Shown: piece after piece, positions 32,862 through 40,896 of the stretch
Layout: each line of letters opens with the position of its first letter
How positions within the stretch are numbered: the first letter of the stretch is position 1
NCBI RefSeq assembly: GCF_042738955.1
Contig: NZ_JBHYHC010000025.1
Location: 1 to 64,000, forward strand
DNA from: Umezawaea sp042738955
GTDB taxonomy: Bacteria; Actinomycetota; Actinomycetes; Mycobacteriales; Pseudonocardiaceae
Length of the DNA stretch: 64,000 nucleotides
Reading direction: 5' to 3'
Program-made: the position numbers and the translations under genes
The notes under the pieces: model-generated
What the model was told of the DNA's origin: nothing
Database searches by the model: none
Seen by the model: only the letters and a program-made list of their open reading frames with translations

Positions 32862-33365
32862 ATGACCACCGACCAGTCCTGGGCGTTCGCGCTCGAACCC
32901 GTCGACTCCGCCGAGTCCCTCGCCCTCCTCCGGGAGTACCTCGTCGACGTCTCCGACCGCTACTACCGCCTCCACGAGGACCGCGACTCGACGTCCGAGG
33001 AGATCGAGCACGGCCTGGCCACCATGCCCAGCGACCACCTCGCACCCCCGACCGGCGTGTTCCTCGTCGGCCGCCACGACGGCGTCGCGGCGGCGTGCGG
33101 GGGCCTGAAGGTCCTCGACCCCACGACCGTCGAACTGACCCGCGTCTACGTCCGCCCCGACCGCCGCGGCACCGGCGGCGGCGCCGGGCTGCTGGCGGCC
33201 GTCGAGACCGCCGCCCGCGACCTGGGAGCCGAGCGGATCGTCCTGGACACCCGCCTCGACCTCGTGGAGGCCCGCGCGCTGTACCTCAAGAACGGCTACG
33301 CCGAGGTCCCGGCCTACTCCGAGGGCCCGTACGCCGAGGTCTGGTACGCCAAGGAGTTGACCTGA
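32862..33365 (+). CDS. GNAT-family N-acetyltransferase
   Basis: The 167-residue protein has the GNAT fold with the acetyl-CoA motif A, VYVRPDRRGTGGGAGLLAA (about residues 98-116), and a C-terminal YLKNGYAEVPAY typical of small-molecule acetyltransferases. It probably transfers an acetyl group to an amine. The ATG at 32862 has only a weak ribosome site; longer upstream frames do not extend the domain. It ends two bases before the facing response regulator gene. The acceptor is unknown. Confidence 0.87.
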   Translation: MTTDQSWAFALEPVDSAESLALLREYLVDVSDRYYRLHEDRDSTSEEIEHGLATMPSDHLAPPTGVFLVGRHDGVAAACGGLKVLDPTTVELTRVYVRPDRRGTGGGAGLLAAVETAARDLGAERIVLDTRLDLVEARALYLKNGYAEVPAYSEGPYAEVWYAKELT

Positions 33366-33367
33366 CC

Positions 33368-34024
33368 TCACGCCCGCCGGGCGGGCGTGACGAGGCCGGT
33401 CTCGTAGCCGATGATCACCAGTTGCACGCGGTCGCGGACGTCGAGCTTGTCGAACAGGTGGCTGAGGTGGGTCTTCACGGTGGCCTGGCTGATGTGCAGC
33501 TTGCGGGCGATCTCCGCGTTCGGCAGGCCGCGCGCGACCTCCACCAGCACCTCGCGTTCCCGCGCCGTCACCCCGGCCAGTTCCGGCGCGGGCGGCGGGT
33601 TCTCCGGGCTGCGGCAGAACTCCGCGATCAGCCGCCGGGTCACGGTCGGCGCGAGCAGGGCGTCGCCGTCGGCCACGACCCGGATCGCCCGCAGCAGGTC
33701 GGCGGGCGGGACGTCCTTGAGCAGGAAGCCGCTCGCGCCCGCCCGCAGCGCGGCGAACACCGACGTGTCCACGTCGAACATCGTCAGCACCAGCACCCGT
33801 GACCCGGTGGTGGCGCGGATGATCCGGGTCGCCTCGATGCCGTCCAGGACCGGCATCCGCACGTCCATCAGCACCACGTCCGGCCGGTGCTCGCGGGCCA
33901 GTTCCACCGCGTGCGCGCCGTTCTCCGCCTCCCCGACGACGGTCAGCCCCGGCTCGGTCTCCACCAGCACCCGGAAACTGCCCCGCAGCAACGCCTGGTC
34001 GTCCGCGATCAGCACCCGGATCAC
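33368..34024 (-). CDS. NarL/LuxR-family response regulator
   Basis: The 218-residue protein has a receiver domain (VIRVLIADDQALLR at the start, Asp in LMDVRMP, LTMFD, LLKDVPP) and a LuxR helix-turn-helix (LAGVTAREREVLVEVARGL; SQATVKTHLSHLFDKL). GTG 34024 overlaps the upstream kinase stop (GTGA), which decides the start. It works with the histidine kinase next to it. The adjacent divergent ABC exporter is a likely target, as in many actinobacterial drug-sensing loci of this layout. Confidence 0.9.
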   Translation of the reverse strand: MIRVLIADDQALLRGSFRVLVETEPGLTVVGEAENGAHAVELAREHRPDVVLMDVRMPVLDGIEATRIIRATTGSRVLVLTMFDVDTSVFAALRAGASGFLLKDVPPADLLRAIRVVADGDALLAPTVTRRLIAEFCRSPENPPPAPELAGVTAREREVLVEVARGLPNAEIARKLHISQATVKTHLSHLFDKLDVRDRVQLVIIGYETGLVTPARRA

Positions 34025-35142
34025 GGTGCCCCGCAAGGGATTCGCGCCCGCACGGCGAAGCCGCCGCCCGGCAGTGGACCAGCGCTGAACGTGCCGCCGT
34101 AGAGCGCGACCCGTTCCCGCATCCCGATCAGCCCGTGCCCCTCGGGCGACGGCGCGGTCGTCCGCCCGTCGTCGGTCACGTCGATCCGCAGCTCACCGCC
34201 GTCCACCTCGACCACGAGCGCGCACCGGGCGGGCGCGGCGTGCTTGATCACGTTCGTCAGCGCCTCCTGCGCGATCCGGTACGCCGACCGGTCGATCCCC
34301 TCGGGCAGCCCGTCGACGTCGTGGATCCGCGCGTCCACCGAGACCCCCGCCGCTTCCGCGCGCGCCACCAGTTCGGGCAGGGCCGCCAACCCGGACGCGG
34401 GTTTCAGGTCGGGCTCGTCGACCGGGCCGGACCGCAGCGCGCCGAGCAGGTGCCGCATCTCGGCCAGCGCCGACCGGCTCGCGGTCTCGATCACCCGCAG
34501 CGCCTCGCCCGCCTCCTGCGGCCGGACCGCCAGCACATGGTTGGCCACGCCGGCCTTCACCGCGATCACGCCGATGCTGTGCGCCACCACGTCGTGCAGT
34601 TCGCGGGCGATCCGCAGCCGTTCCTCGGCCACCGCGCGGGTCGCCAGCCGGTGCGCCGCCCGCGCCGCGTACGCCCGCCGCTCGTGGACCGCCCGCCCCG
34701 CCGTCCACGCCATCGCCAGCAGCGCCAGCCCGAGGAACGGGTACACCCCGCCGGGCACCGGCGACCCCACGACCAGGCTCCCGAGCAGCACGACGACACC
34801 CGCCGCGCCGATCCGCGCGGTCGGCACGCGCCACGGCCCCGGCCGCGTCACGGCGACCCAGTACAGCGCGAAAGCCGCCGCCAGGAAGGGTTCCCGCACC
34901 AGCCCCGCCAGTTCCGCGGCCACCGACACCGCCGCGACGACCCCGAACACCGGCACCGGCCACAGCCTGCGCGCGGCGACCGGGAGCGCCAGCGCCGCGG
35001 CGAGCCACAGCGGGCAGGCGAGCACCGCGTACAGCCCCGTCAACGCGACGGCGGCCGCGCAGTCGACCGCCACCAACTCGCCGGGGCGCAGGTGTCGGAA
35101 GTCGGCCACCGCGTCACGGTACTGGGCGCGCGCCCGTGCCAC
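34021..35142 (-). CDS. Sensor histidine kinase (HisKA_3 type)
   Basis: The 373-residue membrane protein has several hydrophobic segments in the first 180 residues. The phosphoacceptor RIARELHDVVAHSIGVIAV follows, then an ATPase domain with QEALTNVIKHA and HGLIGMRERV. The start is uncertain: GTG 35142 follows a G-rich stretch, while GTG 35109 is also possible; upstream sequence overlaps the divergent ABC promoter region and is not conserved in type. It is co-translated with the response regulator. The ABC transporter starts 110 bases away on the other strand. Confidence 0.87.
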   Translation of the reverse strand: MARARAQYRDAVADFRHLRPGELVAVDCAAAVALTGLYAVLACPLWLAAALALPVAARRLWPVPVFGVVAAVSVAAELAGLVREPFLAAAFALYWVAVTRPGPWRVPTARIGAAGVVVLLGSLVVGSPVPGGVYPFLGLALLAMAWTAGRAVHERRAYAARAAHRLATRAVAEERLRIARELHDVVAHSIGVIAVKAGVANHVLAVRPQEAGEALRVIETASRSALAEMRHLLGALRSGPVDEPDLKPASGLAALPELVARAEAAGVSVDARIHDVDGLPEGIDRSAYRIAQEALTNVIKHAAPARCALVVEVDGGELRIDVTDDGRTTAPSPEGHGLIGMRERVALYGGTFSAGPLPGGGFAVRARIPCGAP

Positions 35143-35251
35143 CTCCCCCTGGGGAATGACGTCCCGGAGGCGGATTTCCGGCCCCGCCAACGCCTTCCCG
35201 GTCGACCGCGGGACCGATGTGCGGGCTCCGCCGCCACGGGAGGCTCGTCCG

Positions 35252-35956
35252 GTGATCGAGTTGCGACAACTGACCAAGCGCTACGGGCGGACCACCGCCG
35301 TGGACGGCCTGACGTTCACCGTGCGACCGGGCCGGGTGACCGGGTTCCTCGGCCCCAACGGCGCGGGCAAGTCGACGACCCTGCGGCTGCTCCTCGGCCT
35401 GGACCGTCCCACCCGCGGCGACGCCCTCATCGGCGGCAAGCCCTACCGCGACCTGCCGGAACCCGCGCGGCACGTCGGCGCCCTGCTGGACGCCGGAGCC
35501 CGCCAGGACGGCCGCACCGCCCGCAACCACCTCACGTGGCTGGCCCACGCGGCCCGGATCCCGCTGCGCCGGGTGGGGGAGGTGCTGGACCTGGTGGGGC
35601 TCGCCGACGTCGCCGACCGGCGCACCCGGACGTTCTCGCTGGGCATGGGCCAACGCCTGGGCCTCGCCGCGGCCCTGCTCGGCGACCCGGAGGTGCTGCT
35701 GCTGGACGAGCCGGTCAACGGCCTCGACCCGGAGGGCGTCCGCTGGATCCGGACGCTGCTGCGAGACCTGGCCGGGGAGGGACGGACGGTGTTCGTCTCC
35801 AGCCACCTGATGAGCGAGATGGCCGTCACTGCCGACCACCTGGTCGTCATCGGCCGCGGCAGGCTGCTCGCCGACACCGGCACGGCAGAGTTCGTCGACC
35901 GCGCCGACTCGTTGGAGGACGCGTTCTTCCGGCTCACGGGAGGCACCGGTGCTTAG
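35252..35956 (+). CDS. ABC transporter ATP-binding protein
   Basis: The 234-residue protein is a complete ABC ATPase: Walker A GPNGAGKST (34-42), signature FSLGMGQR (LSGGQ variant), Walker B VLLLDEP with the catalytic Glu, and the switch His in SSHL. It is of the DrrA/CcmA type used by exporters of lipids or antibiotics. GTG 35252 has GGAGG eight bases before it. Its stop region overlaps the permease start by eight bases, so the two form one transporter. It is divergent from the two-component pair and probably controlled by it. Confidence 0.92.
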   Translation: MIELRQLTKRYGRTTAVDGLTFTVRPGRVTGFLGPNGAGKSTTLRLLLGLDRPTRGDALIGGKPYRDLPEPARHVGALLDAGARQDGRTARNHLTWLAHAARIPLRRVGEVLDLVGLADVADRRTRTFSLGMGQRLGLAAALLGDPEVLLLDEPVNGLDPEGVRWIRTLLRDLAGEGRTVFVSSHLMSEMAVTADHLVVIGRGRLLADTGTAEFVDRADSLEDAFFRLTGGTGA

Positions 35957-36698
35957 GGCGGAGTGGACGAAGATCCGGACCCTGCGGTCCACGGTGATCA
36001 CGCTCGCGCTGGTGTTCGTGATCGCCGTCGGCCTCGGCGTGGTGAGCCTGACGTCGGTCCGGATCGCCTTCGAGCGCGGGCTGCCGCTGGTGCGCGAGGA
36101 CTTCGAGCCGGTGACCGACGCGATGGTCAGCGTGCTGTACGCGCAGCTCGCGCTGGCGGCGTTCGGCGTGCTGGTGATCTGCGGCGAGTACGGCGGCGGC
36201 ATGATCCGCACGTCGCTGACCGCGGTCCCGAGCCGTGGGCGCTTCTACGCGGCCAAGATTGCCGTGTGCGCGTCGGTCGCACTGGTCCTCTCCTACGCCA
36301 CCGTGTTCGCGACCTTCCTGACGGCGCACTGGACGCTGGGCAAGTACGGGCCGTCGTGGAGCAGTGACGGCGCGATCCGGGTCGTGCTCGGCACCCCGCT
36401 GTACCTGACGCTGCTGTGCCTGTTCGCCCTCGGCGTCGGAACCCTGTTGCGGCACACCGCGTTGGCGCTCACGGTCGTGCTGTCGTTCGTGTTCGTCCTG
36501 TCGCCGTTGGCGACCGTCGTGCCGGGCCTGCGGGAGGTCGCGCACTACCTGCCGGACCAGGCGGGCTCGTCGATCGTGAAGGTGGGGCAGCAGGCCGACC
36601 CGGTGATCGGCCCGTGGGCGGGGCTGCTGGTGCTGGCCGCGTGGACGGCGGTGTCGCTGATCGGCGGCTACCTCGTGCTGCGCGGACGTGACGCGTAG
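35949..36698 (+). CDS. ABC transporter permease (ABC-2 type)
   Basis: The 249-residue protein has about six membrane segments and begins with MLRAEWTKIRTLRSTVI, typical of ABC-2-type permeases (helix 1 preceded by an amphipathic E-W-x-K-I-R segment). Together with the overlapping ATPase it would export a hydrophobic compound. It starts at GTG 35949, eight bases inside the ATPase gene. The hydrolase gene follows nine bases after its stop. The substrate is unknown. Confidence 0.9.
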   Translation: MLRAEWTKIRTLRSTVITLALVFVIAVGLGVVSLTSVRIAFERGLPLVREDFEPVTDAMVSVLYAQLALAAFGVLVICGEYGGGMIRTSLTAVPSRGRFYAAKIAVCASVALVLSYATVFATFLTAHWTLGKYGPSWSSDGAIRVVLGTPLYLTLLCLFALGVGTLLRHTALALTVVLSFVFVLSPLATVVPGLREVAHYLPDQAGSSIVKVGQQADPVIGPWAGLLVLAAWTAVSLIGGYLVLRGRDA

Positions 36699-36707
36699 CC
36701 TCGCCGG

Positions 36708-37526
36708 GTGGAACTCGACCTGGCGGACGGCCGCACGCTGCGCGTGCACGACAGCGGTTCCGGCGGCCTGCCGGTGTTCTGGCACCACGGCTCGCCGCAG
36801 ACCGGCGACCTGCTGGCTCCCATGCTGGAGGCGGCGGCCGAGCACGGCGTCCGGCTGCTGGCCCACGACCGCGCGGGCTACGGCGGTTCCACGCGGCTGC
36901 CCGGCCGGGACATCGCGGCGGTCGCCGGCGACGTGGCCGCCATCGCCGACGCGCTCGGCCTGGACCGCTTCGCCGTCGCGGGCCACTCCGGCGGCGGCCC
37001 GCACGCGCTGGCGTGCGGCGCGCTGCTCGGTGACCGCGTGGTCGGCGTGGTGTCGATCTCCGGCCCGGCCCCGCTGTCCGCCGACGGCCTGGACTGGTTC
37101 GCGGGCATGGCCCCGGCGGGCGTCGCCGAGCTGCGCGCGTCCGTCGCGGGCCGCGCCGCGCTGGAGGCGCACCTGGCGAACGCCCCCTTCGACCCCGAGG
37201 TGTTCACCGACGCCGACCACGCCGCCCTCGCGGGCCCGTGGACCTCGCTGGGCGACAACGCGGGCGCGGCCATGAACGCGAGCCTGGACGGCCTGGTCGA
37301 CGACGACCTCGCCCTCGTCGGACCGTGGGGCTTCGACCCCGCCGAGGTGACCGCGCCGCTCCTCTTCGTGCACGGCGTGCTCGACCGCATGGTGCCCAGC
37401 GAGCACGGCGAGTGGCTGGCGAACCGCTGCCGTCCCCGCGCCGAGCTGTGGCTCAGCCCGCGCGACGGCCACGTCTCGATCCTCGACCGCGTCGAACCCG
37501 CGCTGGAGTGGCTCTCCCGCGGCTAG
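36708..37526 (+). CDS. Alpha/beta hydrolase
   Basis: The 272-residue cytosolic protein shows FWHHGSPQTG (oxyanion region), AHDRAGYGGS, the nucleophile elbow GHSGGGPHAL, and FVHGVLDRMVP followed by RDGHVSI, giving Ser, Asp and His of the triad. It has no signal peptide. It resembles proline iminopeptidase or ester hydrolases of the HFD family. Nine bases separate it from the ABC permease, so it is likely in the same transcript. Its TAG shares the palindrome CTAG (37523-37526) with the TAG of the facing beta-lactamase-type gene. The substrate is unknown. Confidence 0.88.
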   Translation: MELDLADGRTLRVHDSGSGGLPVFWHHGSPQTGDLLAPMLEAAAEHGVRLLAHDRAGYGGSTRLPGRDIAAVAGDVAAIADALGLDRFAVAGHSGGGPHALACGALLGDRVVGVVSISGPAPLSADGLDWFAGMAPAGVAELRASVAGRAALEAHLANAPFDPEVFTDADHAALAGPWTSLGDNAGAAMNASLDGLVDDDLALVGPWGFDPAEVTAPLLFVHGVLDRMVPSEHGEWLANRCRPRAELWLSPRDGHVSILDRVEPALEWLSRG

Positions 37527-38656
37527 GCGGTCGCCGCGTAGGTCCAGAAGTCCCGCATCAGCGTGGGCGGCGTCGGCCCCGTCATCGCCAACTGGCTCAT
37601 CAGCACCGTCACCGCGCCGGTGGAGGGGACGACGTGGGCGGCCGTCCCGGTGCCGCCGACCCACCCGTACCGACCGGGCACGGTCCACGGGTCCGTGGCG
37701 GCGACGTCGACCGATCCGCCGAACCCCCAGCCCTGCCCCTCCAGGAACAGCGTCGACGCCTCGCGCTGCGCGGCCGTCAGGTGGTCGGACGTCATGAGCC
37801 GCAGCGACTCCTCGGTCAACAGCGCGGGCCCCTCACCCAGCAGCATCCGCCCGAACGCCAGCCAGTCGTCCGCCGTGGACACGAGCCCGCCCGCCCCCGA
37901 CTCGAACGGCGGCGGCACCTTCCACTGCCCGTCCGGCCGGTCCAGCAGTTCCAGCCCGTTCTCACCGGGCTGGTAGTAGCTGGTGAACCGCGACAGCTTC
38001 TCCTCGGGCACGAAGAACCCGGTGTCCACCATCCCCAACGGCGCGAACACCCGCTCGGCCAGGAATTCCCCCAACGACACCCCGGCCACCCGCGAGACCA
38101 GCACAGACGCGATGTCCGACCCGGTGTTGTAAAGCCACTTGTCACCAGGCTGGCTCAACATCGGCACCCGCGCCAACTTCGCGATCCACTCGTCCGGCCC
38201 CGGCATCCCCTGCGGCTCGGGCGGCCCCTGAAGCGACTCGCTGAACAGCATTTGCACGGCAGGCAGCGAAAAGTCATCCGGAAACCCATACCCACACCGG
38301 AACGTCAACACGTCGAACACCGTGACCGGCCGCTCAACAGCCACCACGTCGTCCACAGCACTGGCAGGCGTCCGCACCACCACCGGCTCGGCCAACTCCG
38401 GCAACCACCGCGACACCGGCTCGTCCAACCCGAGCACCCCGTCCTGCACCAACAACATCACCGCGGCCGCGACAACGGGCTTGCTGGCAGACGCAATCCG
38501 AAAAATCGAGTCCCGCGCCATACCCGCGGACCCCTCGACATCCACATCCCCCACCACCGCGACCTCAACCTGCCCACCCCGAGCAACCAACCCCACCGCC
38601 CCAGGCACAGCCCCCTCACCGACATGGGCCTCCAGGACTTCGCGCAACTTCGCCAT
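37523..38656 (-). CDS. Serine beta-lactamase-type hydrolase (class C / esterase family)
   Basis: The 377-residue protein has the SxxK motif S56-A-S-K59 in RIASASKP, a YNTGSD segment about residue 168 where the YxN motif normally lies, and the GGTGTA triad near the C terminus. No signal peptide is present, so it is more likely an intracellular esterase or transferase of the family than a secreted antibiotic-degrading enzyme. The ATG at 38656 follows GGTGGAG. From about 38040 to its 5' end the coding strand changes to G/T-rich third positions, while the 3' part has the normal pattern. The substrate is unknown. Confidence 0.87.
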   Translation of the reverse strand: MAKLREVLEAHVGEGAVPGAVGLVARGGQVEVAVVGDVDVEGSAGMARDSIFRIASASKPVVAAAVMLLVQDGVLGLDEPVSRWLPELAEPVVVRTPASAVDDVVAVERPVTVFDVLTFRCGYGFPDDFSLPAVQMLFSESLQGPPEPQGMPGPDEWIAKLARVPMLSQPGDKWLYNTGSDIASVLVSRVAGVSLGEFLAERVFAPLGMVDTGFFVPEEKLSRFTSYYQPGENGLELLDRPDGQWKVPPPFESGAGGLVSTADDWLAFGRMLLGEGPALLTEESLRLMTSDHLTAAQREASTLFLEGQGWGFGGSVDVAATDPWTVPGRYGWVGGTGTAAHVVPSTGAVTVLMSQLAMTGPTPPTLMRDFWTYAATA

Positions 38657-38900
38657 GACTCCACCTTCGCTCGTCCGTCCCAGTGTTGACTCGCCTGGCG
38701 ACGGAAACTCATCGATCACCCCGGTGACAGCCTCGCGCCGGCCGACGACCTCCGCAGGTCGCCTTGAGGCAGAGGTCCGCACTACTGCGGGTGGGCGGTG
38801 TATTTGTTTAACTGGATTTAGCGAGCGGTCGACTTCGCTCTCCGGTGGGCCCATGGCCAAGAAGACGCCCGAGGGACCTGCGCCCGCCCCGCTGTTTCGT
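38657..38900. other. Intergenic region upstream of the precursor-like gene
   Basis: No gene is seen here. The region separates the beta-lactamase-type gene (minus strand) from the promoter and repeats of the precursor-like gene and must hold the promoter of the former. An AT-richer stretch near 38800-38820 (TATTTGTTTAAC) is the only notable feature. Confidence 0.5.
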
Positions 38901-38938
38901 CGGGGTTGTACACTCCTGCCTCGCCGGGGTTGTATGAT
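38901..38938 (+). promoter_or_regulatory. Direct repeats and -10 element before the precursor-like gene
   Basis: CGGGGTTGTA occurs at 38901-38910 and again at 38925-38934, 24 bases apart (centre to centre), which could be an activator site on one face of the helix. TATGAT (38933-38938), overlapping the second repeat, looks like a -10 element, which would put the transcription start about 38945. That argues against the ATGs at 38934/38937 as start codons and for the GTG at 38979 of the precursor-like gene. Confidence 0.5.
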
Positions 38939-38978
38939 GGCGCCTTCCGAAGTGCGGCTCGAGAGGCAAGGCCATTCA

Positions 38979-39152
38979 GTGACGGCGATTTCTCCCCCTG
39001 CTGCAGGGGCGCGTGTGTTCGACCTTGCTTTTCTTACCTTGCGCGACCTGGGGTCGATCGAATCGCCCATTCTTGATGAGGCAGTCTCTCGAATTTGCGC
39101 CGAGGTCCGCAAGGGCAAGATTTCTGATCTTGTGCAGGAACAGCGTGTCTGA
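38979..39152 (+). CDS. Short precursor-like peptide (candidate RiPP leader/core)
   Basis: The 57-residue peptide contains ARVFDLAFLTLRDLGSIESP and then DEAVSRICAEV, a pattern that resembles FxSxx-COOH precursor peptides from actinobacteria (a D-L-x-x-L-T-L-x-D-L stretch followed by a helix with SxxL/V). The C terminus, KGKISDLVQEQRV, does not end in the FxSxx motif, so it is at most a variant. GTG 38979 is chosen because the likely -10 element (38933-38938) excludes the earlier ATGs; GAGAGG lies twelve bases before. Its stop overlaps the GTG of the HExxH gene by eight bases (GTGTCTGA), so precursor and enzyme are co-translated. The function is inferred from this coupling. Confidence 0.5.
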   Translation: MTAISPPAAGARVFDLAFLTLRDLGSIESPILDEAVSRICAEVRKGKISDLVQEQRV

Positions 39153-40890
39153 CATTCGCGGATCGGAAGATTCCTCGTTATCGTTCGCCGCGTTCAAGGA
39201 AATCTGCGAAGGTCCGGTTTCCCCTGAGACCATGACCGTCCTGCGTCGAATCGAGAACGGTCAGCGCAAGGCGCTCCTCCTGAGTTTTCTCCGCTTGGTG
39301 CGCGCCGACGTCGTGGTGGCCGGCCTGCCGATGGACTTCGACGCGGCGTGGGGGCTCGTCCTCGACGCGGAGGCGATCGACCCCGCCGTGGTGGACGAGA
39401 TCATCATGTTCCCCGCTGTCGGACTGCGGCTCCGGCGAGCCGTCGAACGGGTGGTGGACGGTTTCGTCGACAGCCCGGCGAACCGCGCGGAAATCGGCGT
39501 GCTGCACGTCATCGCGGCGGCGGCGGCGATCCGTACCGGAGTGGACTTCTCGACCGAGGTGCCGGTGGTGCGCGGTGTCGTCACCCTGCCGACGGTGGGG
39601 ACCTTCACGGTGTCCGTCGGCGATTCCACGGCCTTCGTCCGGCTCACCCGCACGGGCTCCCGGCTGGAACTCGGTCTCGACGGTGACGTGCTCGCCGTCC
39701 GGGGCGACGGCACGTTCCACGAGATTCGGGAGCACCGCGCCGAAGCAGCGGGGGCGGTGCTGGACGTGGTGTTCGACGACTGGGATCCCCATCGGGTCTT
39801 CGTCGACAGCCCTTCCACTCCGGATCCGCTCACCGACGTCGAGTTCAAGGAGTGGTCCGGGCAACTGGACCGCGCCTGGTCCGTGATCCTGGACTGGAAT
39901 CCCGGCTACGCCACCGAGCTGTCGAACGGCCTGCTGAGCCTCGTGCCGCTCCGCCGTGAAGGCCTGGTGGCCGCGTCGTCGTCCGCCGCGTTCGGGGCGA
40001 TCGCGCTGTCCGAGAAGTCTTCGGCGGACGAGCTGGCCGAGGCGCTGGTCCACGAACTCCAGCACTCCAAGCTCAACGCGGTCTTCGAGGCCGTGACCCT
40101 GCACGACGCCGGTGACCAGCGGTTTTTCGCGCCGTGGCGTGATAGCCCTCGCCCTCTGGACGGAGTGCTCCACGGCGTGTACGCGTTCACCAGCGTGGTC
40201 GAGTTCTGGTGCGCACGGCGTGGCCAGGTCTCCGAGGGCCTGGCGGCACGGGCGGAGTTCGCCTTCGTCCTGCGAGCTCTCCAGGTGCGTTCGGCCATCG
40301 AGGAGATCAGGGCCACGGCCCCGCTCAACGAGTGGGGAACCCTGTTCCTGGAGACGTTGTCGCGCCGCCTCGCCGTCTGCGAGGCGGAGCTCGCGCCCGA
40401 GGACCGGTCGGGTCCCGTCGCCAAGATCGTCCACGACCGCCGCGCGCTGTGGCGGGTCGAGCACCTCCGGGCCGACCCGGCCGACATCGCCGCCCTCGTC
40501 GACGCCTGGACCACGACCGGCGGTGCCCCGGCGGACCTCGCGGTGCGCACCACGGTCGACCACGACCTGAACTGCGCGTTCTCCGATCGCGTTCCACTGC
40601 TAGAGGCTCAAGCGCTGCGACAGGTCCCCAACACCGAGGGCGTCGACGAGGCCGACCTCGCTTACGCCCGAGGCGACCTGGACGAGGCCGCGGTGTCCTA
40701 CCGGCGGCGCGTCGTCGCGGACGCCGACGACGAGCAGGCGTGGGTCGGCCTCGCCCTCACCCTGGGCTCGGACCTGTTGTTCCGCGAACCGGAGGTCGTC
40801 CTCGCGCTGCACCGGGAGGTCTCCGCCCGCACCGGAACCCGTCCGGATCCCGTGCGGCTGGTCGAGTGGTTGGCGGCCGGGCGCTCCTGA
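39145..40890 (+). CDS. HExxH-motif protein, candidate peptide-modifying enzyme
   Basis: The 581-residue protein has H303-E-L-Q-H307 (ALVHELQHSKLNAV), the HExxH motif. In actinobacterial loci such domains occur fused to or beside FxsB-type radical SAM enzymes (TIGR04267-like), and some are described as 2-oxoglutarate-dependent peptide beta-hydroxylases. The N-terminal part (SLSFAAFKEICEGPVSPETM) and the SVILDWNPGYATELS segment fit that family. No transmembrane or signal sequence exists. The GTG at 39145, preceded by AGGAA, overlaps the precursor-like stop. The likely role is modification of the short peptide just upstream. A zinc protease is an alternative, though the domain context speaks against it. 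Confidence 0.65.
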   Translation: MSDIRGSEDSSLSFAAFKEICEGPVSPETMTVLRRIENGQRKALLLSFLRLVRADVVVAGLPMDFDAAWGLVLDAEAIDPAVVDEIIMFPAVGLRLRRAVERVVDGFVDSPANRAEIGVLHVIAAAAAIRTGVDFSTEVPVVRGVVTLPTVGTFTVSVGDSTAFVRLTRTGSRLELGLDGDVLAVRGDGTFHEIREHRAEAAGAVLDVVFDDWDPHRVFVDSPSTPDPLTDVEFKEWSGQLDRAWSVILDWNPGYATELSNGLLSLVPLRREGLVAASSSAAFGAIALSEKSSADELAEALVHELQHSKLNAVFEAVTLHDAGDQRFFAPWRDSPRPLDGVLHGVYAFTSVVEFWCARRGQVSEGLAARAEFAFVLRALQVRSAIEEIRATAPLNEWGTLFLETLSRRLAVCEAELAPEDRSGPVAKIVHDRRALWRVEHLRADPADIAALVDAWTTTGGAPADLAVRTTVDHDLNCAFSDRVPLLEAQALRQVPNTEGVDEADLAYARGDLDEAAVSYRRRVVADADDEQAWVGLALTLGSDLLFREPEVVLALHREVSARTGTRPDPVRLVEWLAAGRS

Positions 40891-40896
40891 GCCCCG

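Noticed and set aside
38934..38978. Earlier ATG starts for the precursor-like peptide
   Set aside because: They lie within the likely -10 element TATGAT and upstream of the predicted transcription start.
38979..39152. Classical FxSxx-COOH precursor
   Set aside because: The C terminus ends EQRV and no radical SAM FxsB gene is in the window, so only a variant or analogy is claimed.
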